Source: Galeruca laticollis
Taxonomy: Eukaryota; Arthropoda; Insecta; Coleoptera; Chrysomelidae
Length of the DNA stretch: 64,000 nt
Reading direction: 5' to 3'
NCBI GenBank assembly: GCA_963921935.1
Contig: OY998181.1
Span: 141,011,423 to 141,075,422, forward strand
Shown piece by piece: positions 32,472 through 44,027 of the stretch; positions within the stretch are counted from its first letter, which is position 1, and every line of letters starts with the position of its first letter. A program made the position numbers and the translations under genes. Under the pieces are notes generated by a model. The model was not told the origin of the DNA, made no database searches, and saw only the letters and a program-made list of their open reading frames with translations.

Positions 32472-33966
32472 ATGTCCGGGGGCCAATATGAAAAAGGGGG
32501 CAAGGATCCACCTCTGCGATCAACGAGAAGAAATTATCCTCATGTGCATGTGGAAGAAATTACATTTTCTGGAGATATTGATATGAATCATGAAAATAAT
32601 CAAAATACGATGGATTTAACAATTAATAATATTTCAAACGAAACGGTGAACAAAAACAATGATGATACGGAGTCAGTAAAAAAACTTACTAATAGGTTCG
32701 AATATATCAAGTAATGTAAACAGTGGTCGTAGGCCAGTTAATACAGACAATAGATTTCTACCGACCGATTTAAGTCCATACTTTATTTTTGTAGAGCATT
32801 TAGAACTAAATATTGGTCGATTACATCCGATGAAATTAGGTGAAAAGTTGTTAGCGCTATCGAATTATGAAAATAATATTACTGAAATAACTAGTGTTGG
32901 AAAAAATCGCGTAAAAATTGAAGTAAATTCGAGTAACCATGCTAATAAATTAGTAGAAGAACCATTTTTCGAGAAAAATAACCTGATTGCATACATTCCA
33001 AATTATTTAATCGAAAAACGTGGCATAGTAAGAGGTGTTGACACATCTCTGAGCGAAAATACTCTTTTAAATATTATAAAATCGAATGTGTTAATTAAAA
33101 AGGTACAACGATTGAATAGAACAGTGGAGAAAGTTGGCGTTATACAGCGGGTTCCTAGGCAGATGATAATTGTAACTTTTGTTGGCAAATTAATCCCACA
33201 ATTTATTTACATTAATAAAGTTAGGTGCTCTGTCGATACCTATGTTAGTCCGGTCATGCAATGTTATCATTGTCTTAGGTACGGTCATACATCGTCTCAA
33301 TGCAAAGGTAAGAAAAGGTGTAAAAATTGCGGATCAGATGAACAAACTGATAATTGTCCGAATAGCTGTACTAGATACTGTGTTCACTGTCAAACTAGCA
33401 ACCATTCCTCTTCATTCAAGGAATGCCCAGTATATATAAAACAAAGGAAAACCAAGGAAGCTATAGCTAATTTGAATATACCATTTAAAGAGGCTGAAAA
33501 AGTAGCAGATAATCCCAGCTACACCAGCATTATCCAAAAAAATAGGTTTGCTCCACTAGCTAATTCAGAAGTTGATTTTCCCACTCTAAAACCTTCCAGT
33601 TATCAAAATCGTTACTCTAGCAATCCTTTAAAAGGAAATAGTCCAACCTCACCTACTCCGGAAATTAGCTCAAATCCTCGTAAAAAGAGGAAAAGTAATA
33701 ATACTCTATCCGACTTCCCTCCCAGTCGTAGAGAATACAATACCAGCTTTTGTGCAGGTCCTGTATTCCAGTTTAGTCAAAAGAATACTGAAAGTGATTT
33801 TGATAAATTTGCCTATCAACTTAGTTCTAAAATAAAAACCATGCTTGAAAATTTTATACGAGATATGCCTCAATCTTCTTCATGTGCAATCAATAATAAG
33901 TTAATATTTAACGAAAATGATATTGATAGTAAAATTAAAAATATTGCCGATAGTTTATTCAACTAA
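32472..33966 (+). pseudogene. LINE ORF1 (gag-like, CCHC knuckles), one frameshift
   Basis: Starts MSGGQYEKGGKDPPLRSTRR, shifts frame near 32690-32700, and continues NVNSGRRPVNTDNRFLPTDL to 33966. The middle has an RRM-like part (LIEKRGIVRGVDTSLSE), then zinc knuckles: CYHCLRYGHTSSQC, CKNCGSDEQTDNC, CVHCQTSNHSSSFKEC. A Pro/Ser/Asn-rich basic region follows. Such ORF1 proteins bind the element RNA. The stop at 33966 is 3 bases before the ORF2 ATG at 33969. Confidence 0.85.
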
Positions 33967-33968
33967 CC

Positions 33969-36900
33969 ATGGTCAATACTAGCTTGAAAATAGTTCAGTG
34001 GAATGCCAGATCTTTAAACTCCAATAAATTTTCGTTAACACAACTTAATGTTGAAGACAATTTTGATATTGCTCTGATATCCGAAACCTGGTATAAACCA
34101 GCGGATGTCAAAAGGTTGCAAAATTTTAATATAATAACAAAAGATAGAAACAAAGGACATGGTGGTGTGGCTATATTCATATCAAACTCAATTAAATATG
34201 AAATTATTGAATTTGTTAATAACTTCAATCCCAAGTATGTGGTATTAACATTACTAGTGGTGATGAAAAATTGACAATTATAAGTTTGTACAAACCTTCG
34301 ACAACTAAAGCAACTGTACAAGATTATATCAATTTATTCAACCAGATTAAGCACGAGTGTATCATCGGTGGTGATTTTAACGCTCATCACGGAATCTGGG
34401 GTTCGGAGACGTAATATACTAGTTGAAGCGTTAGATTATTTTCCTGCTTTAGCTGTAGCTAATGACGGTTGTGCCACAAGAATTTCTTCTCCAGGACAAG
34501 CTAAATCTGCTGTAGATCTGACTATTTTATCTTCAAAATTGTGTTCTTCATTTACGTGGTCCGTTTCATTGGATATGATTCTGATTACTTCCCTATTAGG
34601 ATTGTGATCAACGATATCCAAAAAGAAAATTTTTCGGTTAAGCGTACTTCTAAATTGTCAATGTCTAACGCTAATTGGAAGTTATATCAAACCTCTATCA
34701 CTGAATCATTCCAATCCGTCCCTATTTGCAACGATTCTAACGCCATGATATCTTTACTCACTGATACAATAACGGCAGCTGCAAATAAGTCTTGGAAGGT
34801 AATAAAATTAACTACTCATAATCCCTGGTGGGATCAAGAATGCCTCGCAGGGACAAATTCTAGGAAAAATGCGTTAAAAACTTAGAGATCATACTTAATC
34901 CCTTCTAACTTCATTGAATATAAAAAATTAGATGCTATGTGTAAACGGTTATTCAAAACCAAATCAAGAACAAATTGGGCCAAATTTTGCTCCTCACTTA
35001 ACAGACAAACTCATCCAAGCGACATATGGAGAAGGGTTAATAACGTTCAAAGTGTTAAAAAATCTTGTATAGTCAACGAAACATTAGTTGAAAACATGCT
35101 TCAAAAAATTGCACCCGACCACGTCCATTATCCAATAGACTGGCCTATTAATTCTCCAGAACAACATTGTTTACTAGCACCGATAAACATCAATGAAATA
35201 AAAACAAGTATTAAAACTTCTAGAAAGTCTAGTCCAGGAATGGACGGAATTAATTACCTTATACTAGGAAACATGCCGGACGTAGCGTTACAGTTCTTAT
35301 GCAAAATCTATAATAATATATTGATGAAAGGAGACAATTGCGACTCTTTAAAACAATGTCTCATCGTTCCAATTCCGAAGTTAACTGATTCAACTGCCCT
35401 CAGACCCATTGCCCTTATGTCTTGTTTATTAAAAACTTTTGATGAAAGGATTATGAAAATTAGACTGGAATGGTGGTGTGAAAGCAATAATGTTTTTCCA
35501 GACACACAGTTTGGTTTTCGTAGGAAAAGAGGCACAGTAGACTGCATTGCACATCTAGTCACAGATATTCAATCAACGTTTGCCGAAAACAATTATCTTG
35601 CTGCATTATTTTTGGACATTACCGGTGCGTACGATAATGTTCAACTGCATTCTCTTTTTAATAAATTAATTCAAAATGGTATTCCATCCAGATGCGCGTA
35701 TGTCTTGGTTGAACTATTTATGAATAGACAAATATTAATTCGGAGCAACAACCAAATTCTCGGCCCACGACTTGTTTTCAAAGGTTTACCGCAGGGATCA
35801 GTTCTAAGCCCGCTACTCTTTAACCTATATACCTTAAACGTACATGTTATGGATATAGAGTGCAACATATTGCAATATGCAGACGATTTCTGTTTATATG
35901 TAAAGGAAAAGACTTATCAACAGTGCATTGAAACTCTAAAAGTCATTATGCAACTTTGTAATAAATGTTTCTCAGATCTAAGTCTACACCTATCACCTAA
36001 AAAATCTTCTGTTGTATTCTTCACACGACATCGTCTACCAGCTGTTTCCAACCTGCAACTCACTAATATGACGATATCAGTTAATAGAAATTATACTCAC
36101 TTAGGTATCACACTGGATTCAAAACTAACTTGGAATGATCACATAAACCAATGTATTGTCAAATGTGAAAAAAGTTTAAATATGCTGAAAGTTGTTAATC
36201 GTTACGATTGGGGCGCTGACCCCAAAACCAATCTTATGTTCTACAGGGCCTATACGAGATCCATCTTGGATTATGGAAGTTTTTTATATTGCTCAGCCAC
36301 AAAATCTCGCTTAATCAAATTAGATAGAATACAATTCAAGGCTTTACGATTAGTTTTAGGCACTCTCAAATCCACACCTACTAACACACTGTTGGCTGAA
36401 TGTGGTGAACCTCCTTTACATCTGAGACGCTTATTTCTTGCAGAAAAATGTATTCTTAAATGTACATCCAATAACCAAAAAGTACTTCTACAGAAGATAG
36501 GTCAATTATCAGTCAGCAACCTAACAGAAAAATGGTGGCTAAATAAAAATTCTCCAATTTTAGCTATTGCATATCCCAATACATCACACCTGTCAATTAA
36601 TAGAGACGAACAAAGTACTTTTTCAGCGCCTTATGACATCTTTTTTTTCGTGTACAGTAGTTATACCTAATTACGACGTACCAAGTAGTTATTGCACAAC
36701 TATGGAAGAATACTTTGCAAAGCTGTGTAATCTCTGCAAAATAATTACAGACGGGTCCAAATCTTCTTTAGGTGTAGGATGTGCTGTATACAGATCTAAC
36801 GAGGAAACAACACTACAATATAAATCAAATTGTCATTGCTCAATCTTCACTGCAGAGCTATTGGCCGTATATTATGCACTATATTGGGCTTTATACAGTA

Positions 36901-37637
36901 ATCTCCGATATCAAAACTTTGTCATCCTTTCGGATTCCCAGTCAGCTTTAACAGCCATTAAAAGAAGTATATATCGCAATAGTATAATTGTAAAAATATT
37001 ATGCATATTAGTTGAATTAAGACAACTTAACAAGTATGTAACGTTTATGTGGGTCAAAGGCCACTTTCAAATCTCTGGAAACGAAAAAGTTGATCAACTA
37101 GCGAAAGCCGCAGTTCTTTCCGGATCGGAAGATCTTTGTTTACCATGGACTAACGTCATTTGCTCAAGAAAGGAGAGTATGAGACACAATTGGGAAATAT
37201 AATGGTCACAATTCTGCAACAGAAGCAATAACTCGTACTGCAAAATACAACCCACTCTTCCATCCACAAGACTTGAGGAGCATAGTCATCATATAAGAAA
37301 GATTAACGCTATGTACTTCAGAGGTCTCGTTAGTCATGCAACAGTACGCGCATACATTTATAAAATTAAAATGAGCGACTCCGAATTGTGTGATTGTAAT
37401 CAAAGTTATGATGATATTAATCATTGGATGTTTAGCTGTCAACATAATAGTCAAGTTACAAGATATCTGATGGAAACTCTGTCTAAAGAAAAGGTTCCTC
37501 TCGCACAAATTCAAGTTTCTCTGTTATTTCTCAGCCGGCGACATATTATGGTTCGCACTATATTATGGGAATTTCTTAAACGTACAAAAGAAAAATATAG
37601 AAATCAGTACAACTGTATTTTAGATGTAGAATGGTAG
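33969..37637 (+). pseudogene. LINE ORF2: endonuclease, reverse transcriptase, RNase H
   Basis: Endonuclease 33969-34620 in three frames: IVQWNARSLNSNK, ISETWYKP, GHGGVAIFI, IIGGDFNAHHGIWG, and a YDSDYFPI block (catalytic SDxxP altered). RT is a long clean frame (34937-36670): KSSPGMDGINYLIL, LIVPIPKLTD, RPIALMSCLLKTFDERI, FGFRRKRGTVDC, FLDITGAYDNV, GLPQGSVLSPLLFNLY, LQYADDFCLYV (active site ADD), LGITLDS. RNase H (36730-37140): ITDGSKSSLGVG, FTAELLAVYYAL, ILSDSQSAL, WVKGHFQISGNEKVDQLAK. A C-terminal Cys/His motif CDCNQS...HWMFSC follows. At least four frameshifts outside the RT. Confidence 0.85.
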
Positions 37638-38139
37638 AGGTTAGTTGTAGTATACCTATTGTCTTTCCTTTGTAACAATGATATACCCCCTTACCGTTGC
37701 CTTTATTGTGTGTTGTAAATAAAGTCGCTATGACGGGCACCTTAGCGTAAAACGAGTGTCCATGTCTATTATCCTTTCTTCTTCGTTTTCTACGAATTCT
37801 GTTGTATAGGGCAATGAATGATGTGTGACTTGGATATGAGTAAATATGTTTGCTGCGACATGTCCTTTGTTTCCCTTTTTATGTCATATTACTTATTTAC
37901 TTATTTCGTGGCTGAATGGGATCCAACTCCCAAAGCCAATAAACGAGAAAAAAAACTTATGCATCTTGAATGGAGACACATTTGAAGACATAATTAACTT
38001 GGAAGAAGGGTTACATCTAAATGCAAATAATCAACCTGAAATTGTTGAATTAGAAAATGATGATGTGCAACTTCAAGCTGTTTTAAAGCGGCAAAATATT
38101 GTGAATGGTTTGCCCCTAATTATTGGCAACTGAGTTTAC

Positions 38140-38865
38140 TGTTTCAAAGAATTATGTATAAATTAAATCTTAAATTTAGAATGTATTTCTTTTTATCAAA
38201 AAATATGTTTTTAAACGTTATAAAACTTTAAATGTAAGTTTTTAATTATATTTCAACTAATAAAGTCATTTATTGAAGTAAATAAAACAAGTTTTGATGG
38301 CTTTTGTTTTTTATTCAACAACAAAAAAAAATTCTCAACATAAAAAAAGGAAACTCAACAAAAATTATATATACAGAGGTACCTATTTTAGTAGCATACT
38401 AACATAACATAATACTTATCTACTAATATAATATTGCTACTAAACTGCTCGTCACTGGTAACTTATCAATCATTACATCAATATTTAAATTAATGTAGTC
38501 AATTTCTATAATTATATAAGGTGTTGAAAACTGAAAAAAGATGCAAACAGTTTAAACATAGCATACTAGCCTAGGTATCTTTTTTTGCATGTCAATATAG
38601 TGTGTATAAATTAGGCTAGTTATCGATATCTTAAAATATGTCACAAGGTTTTTAATAAAAACGCAAACAAGACTATGTTTGCCTATTACCAAAAACTAGA
38701 CTCTTACTTGTTTTCATGGCCAAAATTTAACTTCATGAAAAAAATAGCCTAGTTTTAAACCAAACCCAATTTTAAAAACATGTTACAGGCGTTTTGAATT
38801 TTATAAAGAAACCAGTGATAGCCAGTTTAGTTTAAGTAATATTACAAAATTAACAGGTTAAAAAG
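38140..38865. other. spacer between the two Harbinger 2 genes
   Basis: AT-rich 3' flanks of the converging genes, with AATAAAG-type polyadenylation-like words near 38262 and 38280. No gene seen. Confidence 0.5.
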
Positions 38866-40120
38866 TTAATCTTTTGGCTCTGGCATCTTACTAACCATTT
38901 TTTCAAAAAGGTCATTAAACCTATCTATCTTCTCTTTATGTCGCCGTTCTTGCTCTGTTGCTCGTAGTTTAGGTTTTTTTGAAAATAAGCTTTCAAATTC
39001 ACCGTTTTCCTTATTGTTAGTGTCTCGCCTGCTGGTTGTTGGAGTCGAGGTTGGAATATGGCAATGACTATTGACATTTTCAACAAATCCGGAAGTTGAT
39101 GCTTCTCTTGCCTCTAAAAATAAAATTTTACAGAGGGATCTCAACCATATAAAGTTATGATATACAAGGTTATATTAATTAGTAATTATACAAGCTGCAC
39201 TTATTATCATTTGGTAAAAGTAAATTTAAGAAAAAGTGGTTATATGGAACTACAATATTTAGCTGAAATTAAGAATGTTATAACTTATTATATTATTTTA
39301 TAATATATGTAATCAAAGATCATATTTAATTCAATATGTAAATATTTTTTTTAACCGAAGTATAAACTTTATTATTGCTTGCCCTTACCATCATTTACAT
39401 ATAAGCCAGTCAAGCTACTACATGTAGTTACTGCTGATATTTCTGGCTTCTTAAATAAAATGTTGTGCATCGCATCAAAATATTCCCAGTATCTCCTCTT
39501 CTGACCTGATGTATTATTATGGTTTAAAATTCCTTTGTAAGTTCTTGGTAAGTGACTTCCATTTACTCTCACTCTGTTTTGCTGATATATTTTTATTAGT
39601 ATCTTTGCATAACTCTACTACATTGCTCCACACATTTTTTTTAATACCACAAGAAAATTCTTACGGAAAACGCAGAAACCGTATTTATTAAAAACAAAGT
39701 GTTATCGGTAGTCCATATTTTATCGTCTAATTTATTAGCTACAGATTGTGAGCTAAGGGGCGAGTGCTCTGGAAGTTGCTGAAGTTCCTCATCCAGTTCT
39801 GGTAATACACCCAGTTGTTGCCGTAGCATTGTTTCATAATTTCCTCGGAATACCTCATTATCTAAAAAGGGATACGAAGTATCACAACCAATGGTTTTTC
39901 AAAGTGAAAAAGGAATGAAAAACGTGTATAGAACGTAAGACAGAAACAAGAAAGTACTTCTTATAAATCAATTAAGTAACTTTGCTATAAAAATTAGGCA
40001 TAAAAAGGACTAAAAAATACTTACTTTCTAACATGTCCCCAGTTTATGTGTCCACCTCTATTTCGAGTCCGTTTTGGACGTATTTCACAATACCAGAAGA
40101 ATTATCAGGAGAATTAAACA
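38866..40120 (-). pseudogene. MADF/Myb-like DNA-binding protein of Harbinger 2, broken
   Basis: ATG at about 40120 opens MFNSPDNSSGIVKYVQNG with an early stop before a GTAAGT donor at about 40026. The next exon (from about 39872) has MLRQQLGVLPELDEELQQLP, DKIWTTDNTLFLIN, then after frame changes QNRVRVNGSHLPRTYKGIL and HNNTSGQKRRYWEYFDAMH. The last part (38866-39144) ends in a coiled acidic/basic tail EQERRHKEKIDRFNDLFEKM. The intact neighbour shows LWTTENSLYLIN...WKQLKRTYKTILLHNNTSGKHRRRWEYF. Such proteins help the transposase bind its ends. Confidence 0.75.
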
Positions 40121-41124
40121 TTGTTTTGCCGATTATATAAAAAAAACAATAGCAAACCCTAAAAACCAGAGGAAAGTTTGTAACACGCATGCCCACTCCG
40201 ATCGTGCCACCTGTTGAGGTAGGGCTTTAGGAGTCAACTCCGTTCACTCTGAAATCACAGAAACGAACGCGGGGTGCGCCGCACTTTTCGCTCCAAAGGA
40301 GCATCTCGAACGGTTTTGGAGCGAAAAGGAGTAAAAAGAGTGTGCAAATCGAACCCACCAAAGGTGCATTCGGCTTGCATGATCCGAGTTGCGCAGGAGT
40401 GGTGCAGGAGTAGAGTATAGAATCTGTGACGTAATTAAGGAGTAAAGAGAGCTTGAACAAAACCGAACATTTCTGTGTATTGAAATGTCAATGTCAAACA
40501 GGTGTTGTCAAGTATTTTGTTTATTGTTTATAACTGAAGTTTAAAATACGAATACGAAAATTATTTTAAAACGTTTATAACAACTGGTTAAAATGTTTGC
40601 TTCAGTGATCTTCGAATTGAATAGTTAAATGGATCGTCACATTATAATTCTGTGGCAGAAAGTCAAAAAGGCATAACTCAAAAATTCACGTTTTACAGGA
40701 GAATTAAAAAACTGACTTTATTGGATTTCGCTCATCAGCAATGAAGATACGAAGAATTTTGTTACGTAAAACAAAAGAGATTTTTGTCGGGAATTAGAAA
40801 AACACTTTTTTGAGTTTTTTTTTTCAAAAATGCTACGGTAAAACCTTTTTTTTATTTGGAACTCAGAGTTGTGCCTTGAATTAAATGTTCTGACTTTCTG
40901 ACAAAAAGGCATAACTTTAGATAACTAGATAGCCACCTAATATAGAATCTGACAAAAGGCAGCATCTAAACATATTCCCTTCTGTCAAAATATTTTTTGT
41001 GATTGATATAATAAAAAGATTCAGTAAGTGTAGATATAGTGTATGCTTTATTATTCTTAATAATAATTATTTAAAAAACAAATAATCAAATTTTACAAAA
41101 AAACAACATTAGGACAAGCAAAAA

Positions 41125-44027
41125 TTAAAATTCTTCACCACTGAAATAATTATCAATGTCTGGATCGACATCCCTACTTTCTTCAGACGAAGTTTTTAGG
41201 TTTCTATAGAAAAGTTTAGCACTCTCATCGACGAGATCTAACAATTCTAATAAATTTTGTGCTTTTTTTTTGTCTATTGGTCTGTCAGTGTCATATAGAA
41301 CTTTGAAATCAAAGTTTGCATTTAAAGGTGTTGTCTTCCTTTTAAAGTTTATTTTTTCAAAAGGGCAGTTTTCCTCTAAACTATTTTTAAATTGTACTAT
41401 GCCAAATTCGTGTTCATACCTCAGCCATTTTACTGGCCTCCATGAAAACTTTTCTTTCGTTTCGGTGATTTTTCGATTTACAAATGGACCCTTTAACAAT
41501 GCCGCAAAATCCAGGAAGTTCTCTCGCTTCATTTCGACAACTGTAAATTTGTTTGCTTTCGAACCTTGATTGCCTGCAAGCCTAACAAGGTTGTACCAGT
41601 CTCGAGGAAGGTGTATGTTAAAGGGACTTCTTTTTTTCGCTTTTTCAATAATGGCATGATCAGAGTCGCACTCCATGTGCGTATGCCCTGGCACAAGAAA
41701 TTTATGGTCAATAATTTTTATGTTGTTACTTGCAGATGCTACATAAGACAACATAGCAGCTACATGTGAATTTTTATTTTGGCCGCCACATGTGTCGCTG
41801 TAGCAAATGATGTGCTCCGTTTCTTTTAATTCGGAAAAATATTTGTAAAGACAAGATGCGATCTCGTTTGCACCTCGTCCAGCAATTGCTTCGTGCCACA
41901 TAAAGTGCATTGATTTTTGGGTCACACAATCATGAACTGTTAAATTATAGGTGTGAAGTTGTCTTTTGTAAAATACGATACCTGTCGAAAGGTATGGGGT
42001 GGGTAGCACTTGTTGCAAATCAAAAACTATAACTTTTGTGTTTGGCGCATTGGCAGATAAAAGTTTGTCATCTCTTTTACTATTATAAGCTTTATCAGCA
42101 TCTAAATGGTGTTGAGTTAATTGCTCTTTAAGCTGATCTTTAATATTGTCATTTGAAGAACTTTGAATTTTCATATGAAAAACATCACATGTGTTGCAGG
42201 TATCGTTGCTCGGCTTTTTAAACTTCAAATTTAAATTATCAACAGCTTGTGAATAGATTTTAATTGAAACAGGCTTTACTCCATCTTTCATTGCTTCTTC
42301 ACAGTAAAGTTTATGCATTTTAGCCTTTGTTAAATCAGCTGCTAAATATTTTTTTTCGGTGTGTCGTCGAGAATAGTGGGACTCGTACGCAGGGAATTTT
42401 TTAATATGATCAACTACTCTTTGCAAACTACTTTCTGATAGTTTGTGGCTCGGGGCATGTTTACCGCGCTTGTCTAAATATGGAATGCCACTATCAGAAG
42501 CAAGTTTCTTTTTAGTAACAAACAGAATGAATTTATTTGTTTCGTCAAAAGTGGCACAAAAGCATTCTTTGCACACTTGAAACCTTTTGCTTTTGACTTC
42601 CAAAAAGTACGAAAATGTTTTTTCTCTATTTTTTGCCTTACCTCGAGAGACTTGCAATTTTTTTGTCGTCACAACTGATTAAACTTGCAATATAAGATAC
42701 TCGTCGGTCATAGTTTCCCATTTTCCAATAATCATTAAATAAAATAAGCCTTGTAGCCTCATCTATCTGTTCTCTGCATTTTCTTCTGCAATTTAATTTC
42801 AGTGGTCTTATTTTTCTTTCTCTAACTGGCTTTTGACTGCTTGAGATGTACGCTTTGCCGGAGTTTTTGCAAACTTTTATTTCTTTTTTTCTTTGTCTTT
42901 TTTCAGAAATTTTTTTGGGTTTTGGATTTTGCTTTGAAGCACTTGATCCACTGGGCTTGTTAAGGTTATTTTCTTTATCTGAATCTGAAGTTTCAGAGTT
43001 TGGATTTTGCTTTGAAGCACTTGATCCACTGGGCTTGTTAAGGTTATTTTCTTTATCTGAATCTGAAGTTTCAGAGTCTTCTTCTTCAGCAGTATAATCC
43101 GGATCTTGCACACTATCATCCGAGTCTTCAACAAAAGTGTATTGTTCCAAGCACACTATAACAAAATTAAAAAATCAATACCGAGTTCTTATAAATACCT
43201 ATTAACGACCAACTGGCTATGAAATGAACAAAATTGACGCGCTTACATGAGTGATTAAGCACGAACAAAAAACGTTTTTGTTTATTCTATAGCCAGTTGG
43301 TCTTTACAAACATTTATAAAAAAAAGCAATAATTTTCTGTACTTATCTGCATTTAAATAAAAAGTATTTTAAAAGGCATTAATTGAATTAGCTTACCGTT
43401 TTGAAAGTTGTTGCTGACACTCTCAGGAAATAGCTCATTTTTGTCGTATTTGTAATCATTAAAACAATTGACGGACGTGCCTGTCTCATTTGCAACTGGG
43501 GGATGAAATACTAAAAAAAAAAAATTAAGCAGTTTAAATTTAAAATATTTTAATACCAACCTTCACCATCTAAATGATATTTAATTCGGACAGCTTTTTT
43601 TAATAAACTTTGCTGAACATTTTGGCCACCTGGCAGTTCTACAATGCAAAAAAAAACAAAGTACCGATCTACTTATTATTATTATTTCAAAATAATAAAA
43701 GGATTAATTTTCATCATTGTAAACTTTATTTGATTGAATTGTTTGATATTATTTTTAAATGTTTTTAATTAACCAATAATATTTTTTATTAAAATAGAAC
43801 GCTAATTAAATTTTTAAATAAATCAAGTTTTATTTTCTTTAACAAATTCTATAACTTTTTTGACTAGGCTTTGTTAATTTGCCTTATTTAAAGCAATTCC
43901 GCACTAGAATGAATACAAACACGTTTTCTTTTATTATTTTTTTAAATTCTGTAATAAAAAAATACGATAAAGAATACTTACGGCAGTTGGCCACCATTAA
44001 TTCGGTGCGCTTGCTTACACTCATCAT
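41125..44027 (-). CDS. transposase-like protein, four exons (DUF7869-like), one frameshift
   Basis: Exons: 43982-44027 (MMSVSKRTELMVANC), 43561-43638, 43397-43510 and 41125-43155; all introns are phase 1 with GT-AG borders, so the joined frame is open. The N-terminus is acidic and Ser-rich with a 26-residue in-frame duplication, then basic. From about residue 200 to the end: KRFQVCKECFCATF, a SHYSRRHTEKKYL block, KPSNDTCNTCDVF, VIVFDLQQVLPTP, MHFMWHEAIAGRGA, CYSDTCGGQNKNSHVAAM, PGHTHMECDSDHAIIEKAKK. The Asp in VFDLQ, Asp in YSDTC and Asp/Glu in ECDSDHAIIE are plausible RNase H-fold catalytic residues. A one-base slip in an A-run near 42660 breaks exon 4 into overlapping frames. About 690 residues when counted through. 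Transposase role is inferred from the flanking inverted repeats and TSD. Confidence 0.75.
42921..43077. repeat. 78-bp in-frame tandem duplication inside the transposase-like gene
   Basis: Unit starts TTTGGATTTTGCTTTGAAGC at 42921 and again at 42999, giving two copies of SETSDSDKENNLNKPSGSSA plus six residues. The copies look identical, so the duplication is recent. Confidence 0.9.

Larger units (their letters stand above)
32290..37955 (+). mobile_element. I-like LINE, full length, nested in Harbinger 2
   Basis: 5,666 bp bounded by the direct repeat CTTATGCATC (32280-32289 and 37956-37965). It begins GGATTCTCGGTCGAACTATC and ends CCAATAAACGAGAAAAAAAA, a short A-rich tail. It has a gag-like ORF1, and an ORF2 with endonuclease, RT and RNase H, the layout of the I clade. 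Presence of both ends and a perfect TSD makes it a complete insertion, though its frames are broken. Confidence 0.9.
31633..38133 (+). pseudogene. Harbinger transposase 2, split by a LINE
   Basis: Exon A (about 31633-31707) gives KIISWPK..., then in a shifted frame RQIEIAHGHSQNGFTG, ending at a GT. Exon B starts at 31802 after TTATTGTAG: GVIG-stop-IDGSHIKI, then LLQGVCDNKMLLIDAYTGEPGAIHD, IGDLAYKL and KIENCFILLKGRFRRLKYL, the DDE_4 (HARBI1-like) catalytic blocks with D (IDG), D (GDLAY) and E (IEN). At 32289 it is cut by the LINE after LHTLCI and resumes at 37966 with LNGDTFEDIINL, ending at 38133. The other Harbinger here reads IIHNICQLNGDSPDDIINL at this place. A TAG replaces Ser in the first block, so it is inactive. 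Confidence 0.85.
31630..40359 (+). mobile_element. Harbinger (PIF-type) element 2, carrying a nested LINE
   Basis: Transposase on the plus strand and a MADF/Myb-like DNA-binding gene on the minus strand face each other, the standard Harbinger plan. The right end (40328-40359) read inward is GGTGGGTTCGATTTGCACAC then TCTTTTTACTCC, matching 24 of 32 bases of the right end of the neighbouring Harbinger (GGTGCATTCGGCTTGACAAC...). The left end was not found. An I-like LINE occupies 32290-37955. Confidence 0.75.

Noticed and set aside
32830..33188. Antisense open frames within the LINE and other transposon genes
   Set aside because: They lie opposite well-supported coding domains, have no recognisable motifs and follow from base composition.
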